The translations under genes were made by a program, and so were the position numbers. DNA of 64,000 bases from Paenibacillus sp. MAHUQ-63. GTDB lineage: Bacteria; Bacillota; Bacilli; Paenibacillales; NBRC-103111. This document shows positions 7,760 through 15,331 of the stretch, piece after piece (position 1 is the first letter of the stretch; each line of letters opens with the position of its first letter). Below the pieces are notes generated by a model that saw only the letters and a list, made by a program, of their open reading frames with translations, did no database searches and had not been told where the DNA came from. The stretch is from positions 1,736,001-1,800,000 of the forward strand of contig NZ_JARADB010000001.1 of the NCBI RefSeq assembly GCF_028765165.1, read 5' to 3'.

Positions 7760-9427
7760 TCATAGCCATGACCGTGTCATCTGCAGCAGCGCAAACCCCA
7801 AAGCGCTCGCCGCGACCAGCAGCGTATCCCTGTTTTGCCAGCGCAGGGTGCTTTTTCGCTGCAGCTGCCGCTTGCCGTCGATTCGTTTCATTTCCATCGC
7901 TACGGTCATCTGCTCCGCTTTGTGGAACATGGCCAGCAGCAGCGGAACGACCAATGCAGGAACATCCCGCATCCGTACGGTTCCCGGGCGGATCGCCGCC
8001 TTGCCCCTGGCCCGGACGACCGCCGAGAAGCGCTGCCATTCCCGCATAATCAGCGGAATGAAGCGGAATATGAGCGAGACGGCCAAGGCGAACGACTCCA
8101 CAGGCAGCTTCAGCCTGCGGAGAAAAGCCAAGGCCCAGTTCAGCCCCTGTACGAGCTGTCCATACGGGGTGGACACGGCCAACCAATAGCCGGCCATTAG
8201 GACAAGGAACAGCCGGGTGAGTGTGAACGCCGCGCCCCAGCCGCTCGCAAGCGAGAAGCCCAGCGGATAACCGCCGGACGCGGCTCTCCACTCCAGGCCG
8301 GCGAGCACGATCGAAATGAACATGAAGATCAAGAACGGCACGGCCACCTTCCAGCTGCCGCGGACCGCGGGGCGCGGCAGTCCGGCAAACGAGAGGCCCA
8401 GGAGCAGCCCCGCTGCCCCAAGGCCGCTCCACCCCGTCTGCTGCATCGTCCCGATGACGAGCAGCAGATAGAGCAGCCACTTGGCGCGGGGATCCCGCGC
8501 CAGCCAGGCTGCCTTCGCCGGCGCAGGCTCCTCGCGCGGCGCGCGCTCCGGCGCTGCCGCCTGCGGCGCCGGGGCCGCCATGGCGCTGCCGCGTTCGCGC
8601 AGCGCCCGCGCAATCGCCGGCACGGCCTGTGCCGGCGCCAGCAAGTCCGGCGCGATGGCGATGCCGTATCGCGCCAACGCCTGAGCGGCCTCCACACAGC
8701 TCGGGAGGCCGACACCCGCGCGCGCCAGCAGCTCCGGCGCGCGGCACAGCGCTTCCGGCGAGCCGTCGAAGACAAGCTCGCCGCGGTCCAGGACAAGGAC
8801 ACGGTCAGCCAGCGGCAGGAACGTGTCCAGATCATGCGTGGCGATGACGAAGCCGCCACGCGGTCTCCCGCGAATCAGGCGCACCAATTCGCGGACGGCC
8901 GCCGCCTCGAGGCCGGCGGTTGGCTCGTCCATAAGGAGCCAATCCGGCTCTGTGGCGAAGGTCGTAGCAAGCGCCAAACGGCGCTGCTCGCCGCCGCTCA
9001 GGCTGAAGGGCGACCGCTCTAGGGCGAAGACGCCGCGGGGATCGAGATCGGCACTGGCGGATCGCATGCGCCGCTCGCGTTCGGCAGCCGGCAGCCGGTA
9101 TGGCCGCAAGGAGTAGGCAAACTCCTGACGGATACTGCCCGCAAACAATTGCTGCTCTGGGAATTGGAAAATGAGCCCTAGGCGGAGCAGATGCGCTTGG
9201 TCAACCTTCCTCTTGTGCCAGAGCGGCTGTCCATCCAGCAGGGCGGTCCCGGCAGCAGGTTCGAGAATGCCTCCCATAATCTGCAGCAAAGTGGATTTAC
9301 CCGACCCGGTCCGCCCGATCAGAACGGTGACCGAACCGTCGGGAAGATCCAGGCTGATATCCTTCAACAGCGGATGATCGGCATTGTCGGGCGCACTAAC
9401 CTGAACATGATGTAAGGTTAAGGGCAT
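7760..9427 (-). CDS. Fused ECF transporter ATPase and EcfT transmembrane subunit
   Basis: 555 residues joining two ECF subunits. Residues 1 to about 265 are an ABC ATPase with Walker A GRTGSGKST, Q-loop IFQFPEQQLF, signature LSGGEQRR, Walker B WLLMDEPTAGLE and H-loop IATHDLD. An Ala/Pro/Glu-rich linker (about 280-310) leads to an EcfT domain with about five membrane segments and the coupling motif VVRARG. The start overlaps the stop of the upstream ATPase gene by 10 bases, so the two are translationally coupled. The bioY gene diverges upstream, so biotin is the likely substrate. In most Firmicutes EcfA and EcfT are separate proteins. Antisense open frames over this gene come from its high GC content. 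Confidence 0.9.
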   Translation of the reverse strand: MPLTLHHVQVSAPDNADHPLLKDISLDLPDGSVTVLIGRTGSGKSTLLQIMGGILEPAAGTALLDGQPLWHKRKVDQAHLLRLGLIFQFPEQQLFAGSIRQEFAYSLRPYRLPAAERERRMRSASADLDPRGVFALERSPFSLSGGEQRRLALATTFATEPDWLLMDEPTAGLEAAAVRELVRLIRGRPRGGFVIATHDLDTFLPLADRVLVLDRGELVFDGSPEALCRAPELLARAGVGLPSCVEAAQALARYGIAIAPDLLAPAQAVPAIARALRERGSAMAAPAPQAAAPERAPREEPAPAKAAWLARDPRAKWLLYLLLVIGTMQQTGWSGLGAAGLLLGLSFAGLPRPAVRGSWKVAVPFLIFMFISIVLAGLEWRAASGGYPLGFSLASGWGAAFTLTRLFLVLMAGYWLAVSTPYGQLVQGLNWALAFLRRLKLPVESFALAVSLIFRFIPLIMREWQRFSAVVRARGKAAIRPGTVRMRDVPALVVPLLLAMFHKAEQMTVAMEMKRIDGKRQLQRKSTLRWQNRDTLLVAASALGFALLQMTRSWL

Positions 9428-10263
9428 GCGTCCATCACCGCCTCAGCCAGTTCTTCCATACCCAAGGGCAGCCGCCGCAGCCTGCAGCCTTGCTGCAGCA
9501 GGCCGATCGCTGTCTTGACGACATAGGGCGAATCGAACCCCATTTCCATACATGGCGTTAGAACCGGCAAATCGCCCGCATTCTCCCCGTAAAAGAACGC
9601 CCGCGGCTCCCCGTCGAACGTAATCTTCCCGTCGCTGAATCCGACGATGCGCGTAGCATCGGCCGCTTCCTCCAGCCGGTGCGTGATCCAAACGATCGTC
9701 GTCCCCCGCTTATGCGCCTCGCGAACAGCTTGGCGCACTTCTTTCCTTGAGGCCGGGTCGAGCATCGCCGTCGGTTCATCCAGTACCAAAATTTCCGGCT
9801 GCACGGCCAGCGCCGCGGCCAGGTTCACGAGCTGCTTCTGTCCGCCCGACAGTGTGGCAAGCTGTCGCTCAAGCGAAAGCGATAAGCCGACGGCTGACAA
9901 GCTCTCCCGGTACCACGCATGGCGCTCCTCCTCGGACATCTCCTGCGCTGCCGGCAGGTAGTCCAGCTCCTCCATGATCGTATCGCCGACGAACTGCGCG
10001 TCAGGCAGCTGGAGTACGCCTCGGATATGCCTCGCTTCATTACGCAGCAGCTCTCCGCTTGAGAGCGGACTCAAGCCCAGCAGTACGCTGGCCAATGTGC
10101 TTTTGCCGCTGCCGTTAGGCCCGATAACCATCAACCATTCGCCTTTATAAATATTCAAATCGACATTCGACCATACCCGTCTGCCGCCTCCCGATTCCGT
10201 TCGATAGACGACGGCAGCCTGATGCAGCGAAGCCACGACTTCACGTTCTTCCTTCATTGCCAT
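9418..10263 (-). CDS. ECF transporter ATP-binding subunit (EcfA-like)
   Basis: A 281-residue ABC ATPase with Walker A GPNGSGKST near residue 44, Q-loop LQLPDAQFVG, signature LSGGQKQL, Walker B ILVLDEPTAMLDPAS and H-loop WITHRLEE. The DAQFVGDTIMEEL stretch is typical of EcfA rather than of ordinary ABC exporters. ATG at 10,263 with GGAAGGAAC about 10 bases upstream is preferred over an upstream TTG at 10,290. It is the first gene of a two-gene operon with the fused ATPase-EcfT protein. Together with BioY it would form a biotin ECF transporter. The promoter region is shared with bioY. Confidence 0.9.
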   Translation of the reverse strand: MAMKEEREVVASLHQAAVVYRTESGGGRRVWSNVDLNIYKGEWLMVIGPNGSGKSTLASVLLGLSPLSSGELLRNEARHIRGVLQLPDAQFVGDTIMEELDYLPAAQEMSEEERHAWYRESLSAVGLSLSLERQLATLSGGQKQLVNLAAALAVQPEILVLDEPTAMLDPASRKEVRQAVREAHKRGTTIVWITHRLEEAADATRIVGFSDGKITFDGEPRAFFYGENAGDLPVLTPCMEMGFDSPYVVKTAIGLLQQGCRLRRLPLGMEELAEAVMDACP

Positions 10264-10321
10264 ATGTAAAATGTTCCTTCCACTTTCCAAAAAGTTGTGC
10301 TATGATCTGAATAAAATTATA

Positions 10322-10353
10322 TGTCAACCAATATTCCGGTATATTAGTTAACA
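10322..10353. promoter_or_regulatory. Candidate BirA (biotin repressor) operator
   Basis: TGTCAACC (10,322-10,329) and AGTTAACA (10,346-10,353) form an imperfect inverted repeat of the TGTTAACC/GGTTAACA type bound by the biotin repressor BirA in Bacillales, with 16 bases between. It sits between the divergent ECF operon and bioY, so one site could control both. The spacing is slightly longer than the B. subtilis sites I know. Confidence 0.6.
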
Positions 10354-10380
10354 ATAATAACAATATCAGAAACAGGAGCG

Positions 10381-10992
10381 ATGAACAATATGAAACTCAC
10401 CTTGCGCGGCGTTGTTTTCAGTGCCCTATTTGCAGCTATTCTTGTTCTATTCAGCTTTGCGCAGATTTCTTTACCTTTCACACCTGTGCCCATTACCCTG
10501 CAAACTCTGGCGGTTATGCTCGCAGGAGGCTTGCTGGGAGCCCGCTATGGCTTTCTTAGTATGGCCCTTGTCGTCATCTTGACCGCTATCGGCTTCCCGA
10601 TGCTTCATGGGAATGGCGGGTTAGGCGTCGTCCTCGGACCTACGGGCGGGTTCATTATGATTTGGCCGATATCCGCTATGCTCATCGGGATCATTTTGCC
10701 GCGTATTCGTGTACAGGGCTTTATGGGCTATGTAGCTGCGTTCCTCGTGCTTGAAATTTTCGGATCACTTGTTCTCTACCTGGCCGGCGTGCCTTGGTTG
10801 ATGTACAAAGTGCCAAGCTATACGTTCGACAAAGCTATGGCCGCAGCCTGCTATCCGTTCTTATTGGGCGATGCGATCAAAGCTGTCGTCGCTGCACTCA
10901 TTATCGCTCCGGTTCGGCAAGTTTTTCCGCCGGCCCGGCTTACCGGCTCCTCATCGCATAGCGTTGTACGCAATACCGACTTAAGCGTGTAA
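10381..10992 (+). CDS. bioY: Biotin transporter substrate-binding subunit BioY
   Basis: A 203-residue membrane protein with about six membrane segments. The N-terminal half holds PFTPVPITLQTLAVMLAGGLLG, given here only as its PITLQTLAV core, and then GPTGGFI, both hallmarks of the BioY S-component. The C-terminus lacks anything unusual. It captures biotin and works with the ECF module encoded divergently. AGGAG lies two bases before the ATG at 10,381 and 11 before an in-frame ATG at 10,390, so the exact start is open. A candidate BirA operator lies upstream and a strong terminator follows. Confidence 0.94.
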   Translation: MNNMKLTLRGVVFSALFAAILVLFSFAQISLPFTPVPITLQTLAVMLAGGLLGARYGFLSMALVVILTAIGFPMLHGNGGLGVVLGPTGGFIMIWPISAMLIGIILPRIRVQGFMGYVAAFLVLEIFGSLVLYLAGVPWLMYKVPSYTFDKAMAAACYPFLLGDAIKAVVAALIIAPVRQVFPPARLTGSSSHSVVRNTDLSV

Positions 10993-10998
10993 CTTACG

Positions 10999-11038
10999 GC
11001 CTTACTGCCCATGCTTCGCGGGCGGTAAGGCTTTTTTT
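10999..11038 (+). terminator. Terminator of bioY
   Basis: GCCTTACTGCCC (10,999-11,010) pairs with GGGCGGTAAGGC (11,020-11,031), followed by seven T residues. Confidence 0.9.
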
Positions 11039-11196
11039 ATACCATTTGCGAATTTTTACGATTTTGTAATGTGCGGGCCCTATTTTTTATTCGATTGTAA
11101 TGCCCCAGCCTGTAAGCTAGTTCATGTAGACAACAGCACCGTAACTTCACGCTCTTTCCAAGAGCAACTACATTCTATCGAACAGGAGTGTTATAG

Positions 11197-12669
11197 ATGA
11201 CAACGAACAAAAAACTAGCCGCACTAACAATCACAGCAACCATCGGTTTGTCCGCGATATTGCCATTCAACGCGCTGGCCGCCAGCCCGTTCTCCGACTC
11301 CGCAAGCTCCGCCAAGGTACAAACGGCGATTGAACAGCTAGCTCAGCAGAACGTGCTGTCCGGTTATGAAGATCACAGCTTCCACCCTGAACAGGCCGTT
11401 ACTCGCGCCGAAATTGCCAAAATGGTCACCTTGGCCTTGCATGTGAACGTAGACTCTGGAGCTGTATCCAAATTCGCAGACGTTGCGTCGGGAGACTGGT
11501 TCTATTCTTACGCTGCCGCTCTCGAAGCAGCCGGAGCTATTGAAGGGGCTAACGGACAATTCCAAGGCCGCAGCACCGTGTCGGGCGAGCAGCTCGCGAA
11601 CATCGTAGCCAAAGTGCTGAAGGTTGACGCTGCCGCTATACGGCAATTGCCAAGCTTTGCTGCTTTGACAAGCAGCCCGATCACCCGCGGGGAGGCCGCA
11701 CTGTTTGTATTTGAGGCGCAGCAATTAGCTTCTATTCATGTAACCAAACTGGAGGCATTGAATGCCATTACCCTGCAGGTTACCTTCTCCGCACCCCTTC
11801 CGGCAGCCGATTTGGAGCTTGATCAAGCGTCCAAAAACTTCGTTTTTGACAACGGTCTGGCCATCAATAACGTTCCTCGTTTGAAAACAGGCGCCACTTC
11901 GACATACATCGTTCCTGTGCCTACACAGAAAGCGGGTACGACTTACACGTTAACATATAAAGGCCAGCCTGCGGGCACATTCACTGCGAGCACGGAGAGA
12001 ATTGCCTTGGACTCCACACAGCAGGTGTCCAACGATTCGTTCGAGGTTGAATCCCATCTCGCGGATGGCGTGGCTGACTACGGCTATGTCATTGCGGCTT
12101 ACAGCAAAGGTCGTCCGGGCTCCTTCATCGTGGATGAAAGCAATACGTACAATGGCGTGACGTACCAAATTCTTTCTTCCATGCGTAACCGCGAGGTGCA
12201 AATTACACCGGAAGGCGGTACACCGATGACCGCCAAATATTTACCTTTCACACAAGCAACGGACGGCCGTCAAGCGCCTAAGTTCCTGCTGCCTGACGGG
12301 GCAACGTTCAAACCGGGCGTTACGTACACGGTTTCCGCCGATTGGGCGACTTTGAAGCATGCGACCTTCACCGCCAAAGACATCGCTCCACTGACGATTC
12401 AATCCGCCTCTGCTGTGGATGCGAAGACGATTAGCGTAACGCTCTCGCAAGATCCGCAGGATGAAATCTTCGTTTCACGCCGTGTAACGCTAACTGGAAC
12501 TGACGGTTCCGTGCTGACGGCCGAATATACGCTGACTACGCGCAAAGGCGCTACCGGTACATTCGCTTTGCTGAATAACAGCGAGTTGGTGCCGGGCATG
12601 ACCTACACCGTCGCTCCGGTGGGCAAGTGGGCCACAGCAACAAGCGTCAACCTGATTGCCGCTAAATAA
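11197..12669 (+). CDS. S-layer homology domain protein
   Basis: A 490-residue exported protein. Residues 1-28 form a signal peptide ending NALA-ASPF. Two SLH repeats follow (about 30-80 and 92-142), with the cues FSDSAS...GYEDHSFHPEQAVTRAEIA (shortened) and FADVASGDWFYSYAAALEAAG; a third is degenerate. SLH domains bind pyruvylated secondary wall polymer at the cell surface. The remainder (about 180-490) is beta-rich with repeated GVTYTV and TYTLTY cues, resembling Ig-like or SwmB-like modules. ATG at 11,197 has AGGAGTG upstream. It is monocistronic with its own terminator. Cell-surface location is confident; the role of the C-terminal part is unknown. Confidence 0.85.
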   Translation: MTTNKKLAALTITATIGLSAILPFNALAASPFSDSASSAKVQTAIEQLAQQNVLSGYEDHSFHPEQAVTRAEIAKMVTLALHVNVDSGAVSKFADVASGDWFYSYAAALEAAGAIEGANGQFQGRSTVSGEQLANIVAKVLKVDAAAIRQLPSFAALTSSPITRGEAALFVFEAQQLASIHVTKLEALNAITLQVTFSAPLPAADLELDQASKNFVFDNGLAINNVPRLKTGATSTYIVPVPTQKAGTTYTLTYKGQPAGTFTASTERIALDSTQQVSNDSFEVESHLADGVADYGYVIAAYSKGRPGSFIVDESNTYNGVTYQILSSMRNREVQITPEGGTPMTAKYLPFTQATDGRQAPKFLLPDGATFKPGVTYTVSADWATLKHATFTAKDIAPLTIQSASAVDAKTISVTLSQDPQDEIFVSRRVTLTGTDGSVLTAEYTLTTRKGATGTFALLNNSELVPGMTYTVAPVGKWATATSVNLIAAK

Positions 12670-12680
12670 AGCTTAGGCAC

Positions 12681-12713
12681 AAGGAGTACCTTCTATAAGG
12701 TGCTCCTTTGTTT
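12681..12713 (+). terminator. Terminator of the SLH gene
   Basis: AAGGAGTACCTT (12,681-12,692) pairs with AAGGTGCTCCTT (12,697-12,708), one G-U pair, followed by TGTTTCCC. Confidence 0.75.
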
Positions 12714-12742
12714 CCCTATTTTTACTACGAAATCGAGGTGTT

Positions 12743-13930
12743 ATGATGATGCTGATTCGAAATAAAACGTTTTTGGCGATTGTCAGCCCGCTAACCTTGT
12801 TCCTGGCGCTGGTTGGATGCAGTACGTCCCAAACGGTGTCACCACCGGCGGCCGCCGGTTCCTCACCTGTGGCCGGCTCTGCCGTTCCCGGCCCAAGCGC
12901 GGCGCCAGCCGCTACGCCCGGTCTGGGAGTTGCGATGCCTTCCCCTGAAACGACGCTGCTTGTCACGCATTCCAAGAGCGATTACATCTCTTTTCTCGAT
13001 CCTGCCACAGGGGGCTTCGAGAAGCTGACCGTCGGGGCGGCGCCCTTCGCTATTGCGGTGGGAACTGATCATCGCGCTTACGTTTCAACGGCGGAAGGCG
13101 TTGCTGTTGTGGACACCCGGGAGCGCAAGCGGCTGGCTCTCGTGCCTTATCTGGGAGCTGATGCAATCGGCAAGCCGCAGTACGGCGAGTACCGCCCCGG
13201 AGGCATGGGGATCGCCTCAAGCCCGGACGGCAAATTCGTTTATGTCGGCGTTTATTTGACCGGCGGCCGCGGCAGGGCAAGCCAGCTCGAAATCTTGGAT
13301 ACGGAGAAGCTCGCCATGACCGGATCTGTCTCCGTCGGCATCCGCCCGTTCGATGTCGTGACGAGCCCGGACGGCCGGGAAGTTTACAGCATCGACCATG
13401 ACTCCTACTCCGTGACGGCTGTCGATCCAGTCAAGCTTCAAACCCGCACGTTCGAGGCGGCTCCTTATGGCAAAGGCGGCTTCGAGAAGCCGCATTATGC
13501 AGCCGTTCGCGCGGACGGCCGTCTGCTCCTGCCTTACCAAGGCCGCGGACTCGTCGTCCTTGACCCTGCCCGCGGCAGCTATGATGTGAAGCCGTTGACT
13601 GGGAATACGCATCAGGAAGGCGTCGCGATGACATCTGACGGCAAGAGGCTGTTCATCGTCGGCATTGGCGCGGCCGGCAGCGCTACCGGCAAGCCTAACT
13701 TGACGGTGGTCGATGCGGATACGTATGCGGAGCGGATCATCCCGCTTGCCCGCATGCACCAGATGGCCGCTGTCAGCAAGGACGGCCGGTTCGCCTATTT
13801 GACAGGCGGTGTAACTTACGCCGATACGGGCTGGAACGGGATGAGCGTCGTTGACTTGTCGACGGGCGAGGTCCGCGAATTCGAGGTGCCGGATTATCCG
13901 CTGGATGTGCAACTGCTTCCGGAAGGGTAA
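12743..13930 (+). CDS. Beta-propeller lipoprotein (YVTN/YncE-like)
   Basis: A 395-residue lipoprotein. The signal peptide ends in the lipobox LVGC with Cys26 as the lipidated residue. A Pro/Ala/Ser-rich linker (about 30-68) leads to a seven-bladed-propeller-like domain. Its repeats are of the type SPDGKFVYVG, SPDGREVYSI, TSDGKRLFIVG and SKDGRFAYLTGG, as in YncE or cytochrome-d1-like proteins. These proteins are extracellular binding scaffolds; the ligand is not evident and no heme or metal motif stands out. GAGGTG precedes the run of three ATG codons at 12,743. No operon partner is present. Confidence 0.85.
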   Translation: MMMLIRNKTFLAIVSPLTLFLALVGCSTSQTVSPPAAAGSSPVAGSAVPGPSAAPAATPGLGVAMPSPETTLLVTHSKSDYISFLDPATGGFEKLTVGAAPFAIAVGTDHRAYVSTAEGVAVVDTRERKRLALVPYLGADAIGKPQYGEYRPGGMGIASSPDGKFVYVGVYLTGGRGRASQLEILDTEKLAMTGSVSVGIRPFDVVTSPDGREVYSIDHDSYSVTAVDPVKLQTRTFEAAPYGKGGFEKPHYAAVRADGRLLLPYQGRGLVVLDPARGSYDVKPLTGNTHQEGVAMTSDGKRLFIVGIGAAGSATGKPNLTVVDADTYAERIIPLARMHQMAAVSKDGRFAYLTGGVTYADTGWNGMSVVDLSTGEVREFEVPDYPLDVQLLPEG

Positions 13931-13974
13931 GCCGGCTTTGTCTCGCGGATTGGGCGCAGCCGAATAACGGCGCT

Positions 13975-14251
13975 GGTGTCCGTTAGTCATGCGTATCCGC
14001 GGCGAACGTCACCTAACTTGGGATATCATCGTCTCCCGAAACGGACAACGGGGAGCGCGTCCCAAACTAACGGACACAGCTGCCGCTATTCGCGCGAAAA
14101 GCGCCGCGTTTCGCGGCTAACGGACACCAGATACCTTATTTGGCTCATATGGGGCGAATTCTGCCCCTGATAAGCCAAATAACGGTGCTGGTGTCCGTTA
14201 CAATATTCAAGAGGCCCCTATTCACCGAATAAGGGCCTCTCTGTCCGTTAG
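13975..14251. repeat. Cluster of TAACGGACA palindromic repeats
   Basis: Six copies of (C)TAACGGACA or its complement occur at 13,975-13,986, 14,039-14,048, 14,067-14,077, 14,117-14,128, 14,190-14,200 and 14,241-14,251. They are arranged as facing pairs: 13,975 with 14,067, and 14,117 with 14,190. The second pair is a nested hairpin: CTAACGGACACCAG/CTGGTGTCCGTTA outside, TTATTTGGCT/AGCCAAATAA and GGGGC/GCCCC inside. GAGGCCCCTATTC/GAATAAGGGCCTC at 14,211-14,239 is another hairpin. The stretch 13,931-14,620 has no convincing gene. Confidence 0.7.
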
Positions 14252-14341
14252 CCAAGCGCAGTGCCTTGTCTGACGACCGTGCGAGTATGTGCCACTAGCA
14301 TTTCTGCACAATCCTCCGTAATCTATTGCTCGCCAGTCACA

Positions 14342-14615
14342 GTCTACTCCCACTTCTGTCCTGCTACTACTCTTACTTCCGTTCCACTTTATTCCTACTA
14401 CTACTACTGCCCCTGCTCCTAGCTCTACTCCACTTCTGTCCTGCTCTTACTTCCGTTCCACTTTATTCCTACTACTACTACTGCCCCTGCTGCTCTTACC
14501 TCTACTCCCGCTCCCCGTTTTTACTCCTGCTACTTCTCCCACTTCTGTCCTGCTACTACTCTTACTTCTGTTCCACTTTACTCTTGCGCTGCTGCTCCTA
14601 CCCCCACTCCCGCAC
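14342..14615. repeat. Pyrimidine-rich imperfect tandem repeat tract
   Basis: The plus strand is almost all C and T with scattered A, and few G, over about 270 bases. CACTTCTGTCCTGCT recurs at 14,351, 14,431 and 14,540, each time followed by variants of CTCTTACTTCCGTTCCACTTT and runs of TACTACTAC. The units are about 80, 109 and 75 bases long. A 113-codon frame across it is low-complexity Leu/Tyr/Ser/Cys and is not believed. The tract is directly downstream of the response-regulator stop on the minus strand. Confidence 0.7.
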
Positions 14616-14620
14616 CGCCC

Positions 14621-15331
14621 TCAAGCATGCTTCGCCATGTACCCTACCCCCGGGTACGTCACGATAAGCTCAGCTGCCGCGAGTTCCTGGCCCTCGGCAG
14701 CGCTCTTGATTTTCTGGCGGATCCGGGCGATCGTGACCCGCAGATACTCGACTTCGTCGCGGTACTCGCTGCCCCACACCTCGCTGAGCAGCTGCTCGTG
14801 CGTCATGACTTTCCCGGCATGCTGCAGCAGCAGCGCGAACAAGTTGTACTCGGTCTCCGTCAGCTTCACTTCCGTCTCGCCAAGCCATATGCGCCGCTGG
14901 GCAAGGTTCACGGTCACAGCCCCGAGCGTGATCTCGCTGGCTGCGGCAGGGGGTGCCATGCGCCCATCCATGCGGCGAAGCACAGCGTTCACGCGGGCGA
15001 ACAGCTCGTCCAGGGAGAACGGCTTCGTCAAATAGTCATCCGCCCCGAGGTTGAGCCCCTGCACTTTGTCGGCACCGTTACTGCGCGCGGTCAGCATGAT
15101 GACCGGTACGCCGGAATAGGAGCGGAGCCGCTTCAATACTTCGAAACCGTCCATCCCGGGCATCATCAAATCAAGCAAAATCAAATCGGGGTCGAAAGCC
15201 TCCACCTTCTCCAGCGCCTCCGCTCCGCTCTGGCACGTCATCGTTTCGAAATCCAACGATTTGAGATTCGCAGCGACGAAGCGTACGATTTTGGGCTCGT
15301 CATCGACGATCATGATTTTTTTCTTGTTCAT
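14621..15331 (-). CDS. OmpR/PhoB-family response regulator
   Basis: A 236-residue regulator with an N-terminal receiver domain (acidic pair Asp10/Asp11, phosphoacceptor Asp54 in LLLDLMMPG, and the conserved Lys in YLTKPFSLDEL) and a C-terminal winged-helix OmpR domain (about 135-235, with LTETEYNLFALLLQHAG and a terminal TYPGVGYM). Its ATG overlaps the stop of the kinase gene by four bases (ATGA), so the pair is co-translated. Targets are unknown. It ends in MAKHA right next to the pyrimidine-rich repeat tract, which therefore forms its 3' untranslated region. Confidence 0.92.
   Translation of the reverse strand: MNKKKIMIVDDEPKIVRFVAANLKSLDFETMTCQSGAEALEKVEAFDPDLILLDLMMPGMDGFEVLKRLRSYSGVPVIMLTARSNGADKVQGLNLGADDYLTKPFSLDELFARVNAVLRRMDGRMAPPAAASEITLGAVTVNLAQRRIWLGETEVKLTETEYNLFALLLQHAGKVMTHEQLLSEVWGSEYRDEVEYLRVTIARIRQKIKSAAEGQELAAAELIVTYPGVGYMAKHA

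Noticed and set aside
7668..8747. A 359-codon minus-strand frame inside the fused ECF gene
   Set aside because: It is another frame of the GC-rich ECF coding sequence; the Ala/Gly/Arg-rich product shows no domain, while the competing frame has complete ABC and EcfT motifs.
14342..14615. A CRISPR array
   Set aside because: Repeat units vary in length (80, 109, about 75 bases) and sequence, with no constant repeat-spacer pattern and no cas gene nearby.
14326..14667. A 113-codon plus-strand frame with many Leu, Tyr and Cys
   Set aside because: It is a translation of the pyrimidine-rich repeats, with no ribosome-binding site, and runs into the antisense of a response regulator.
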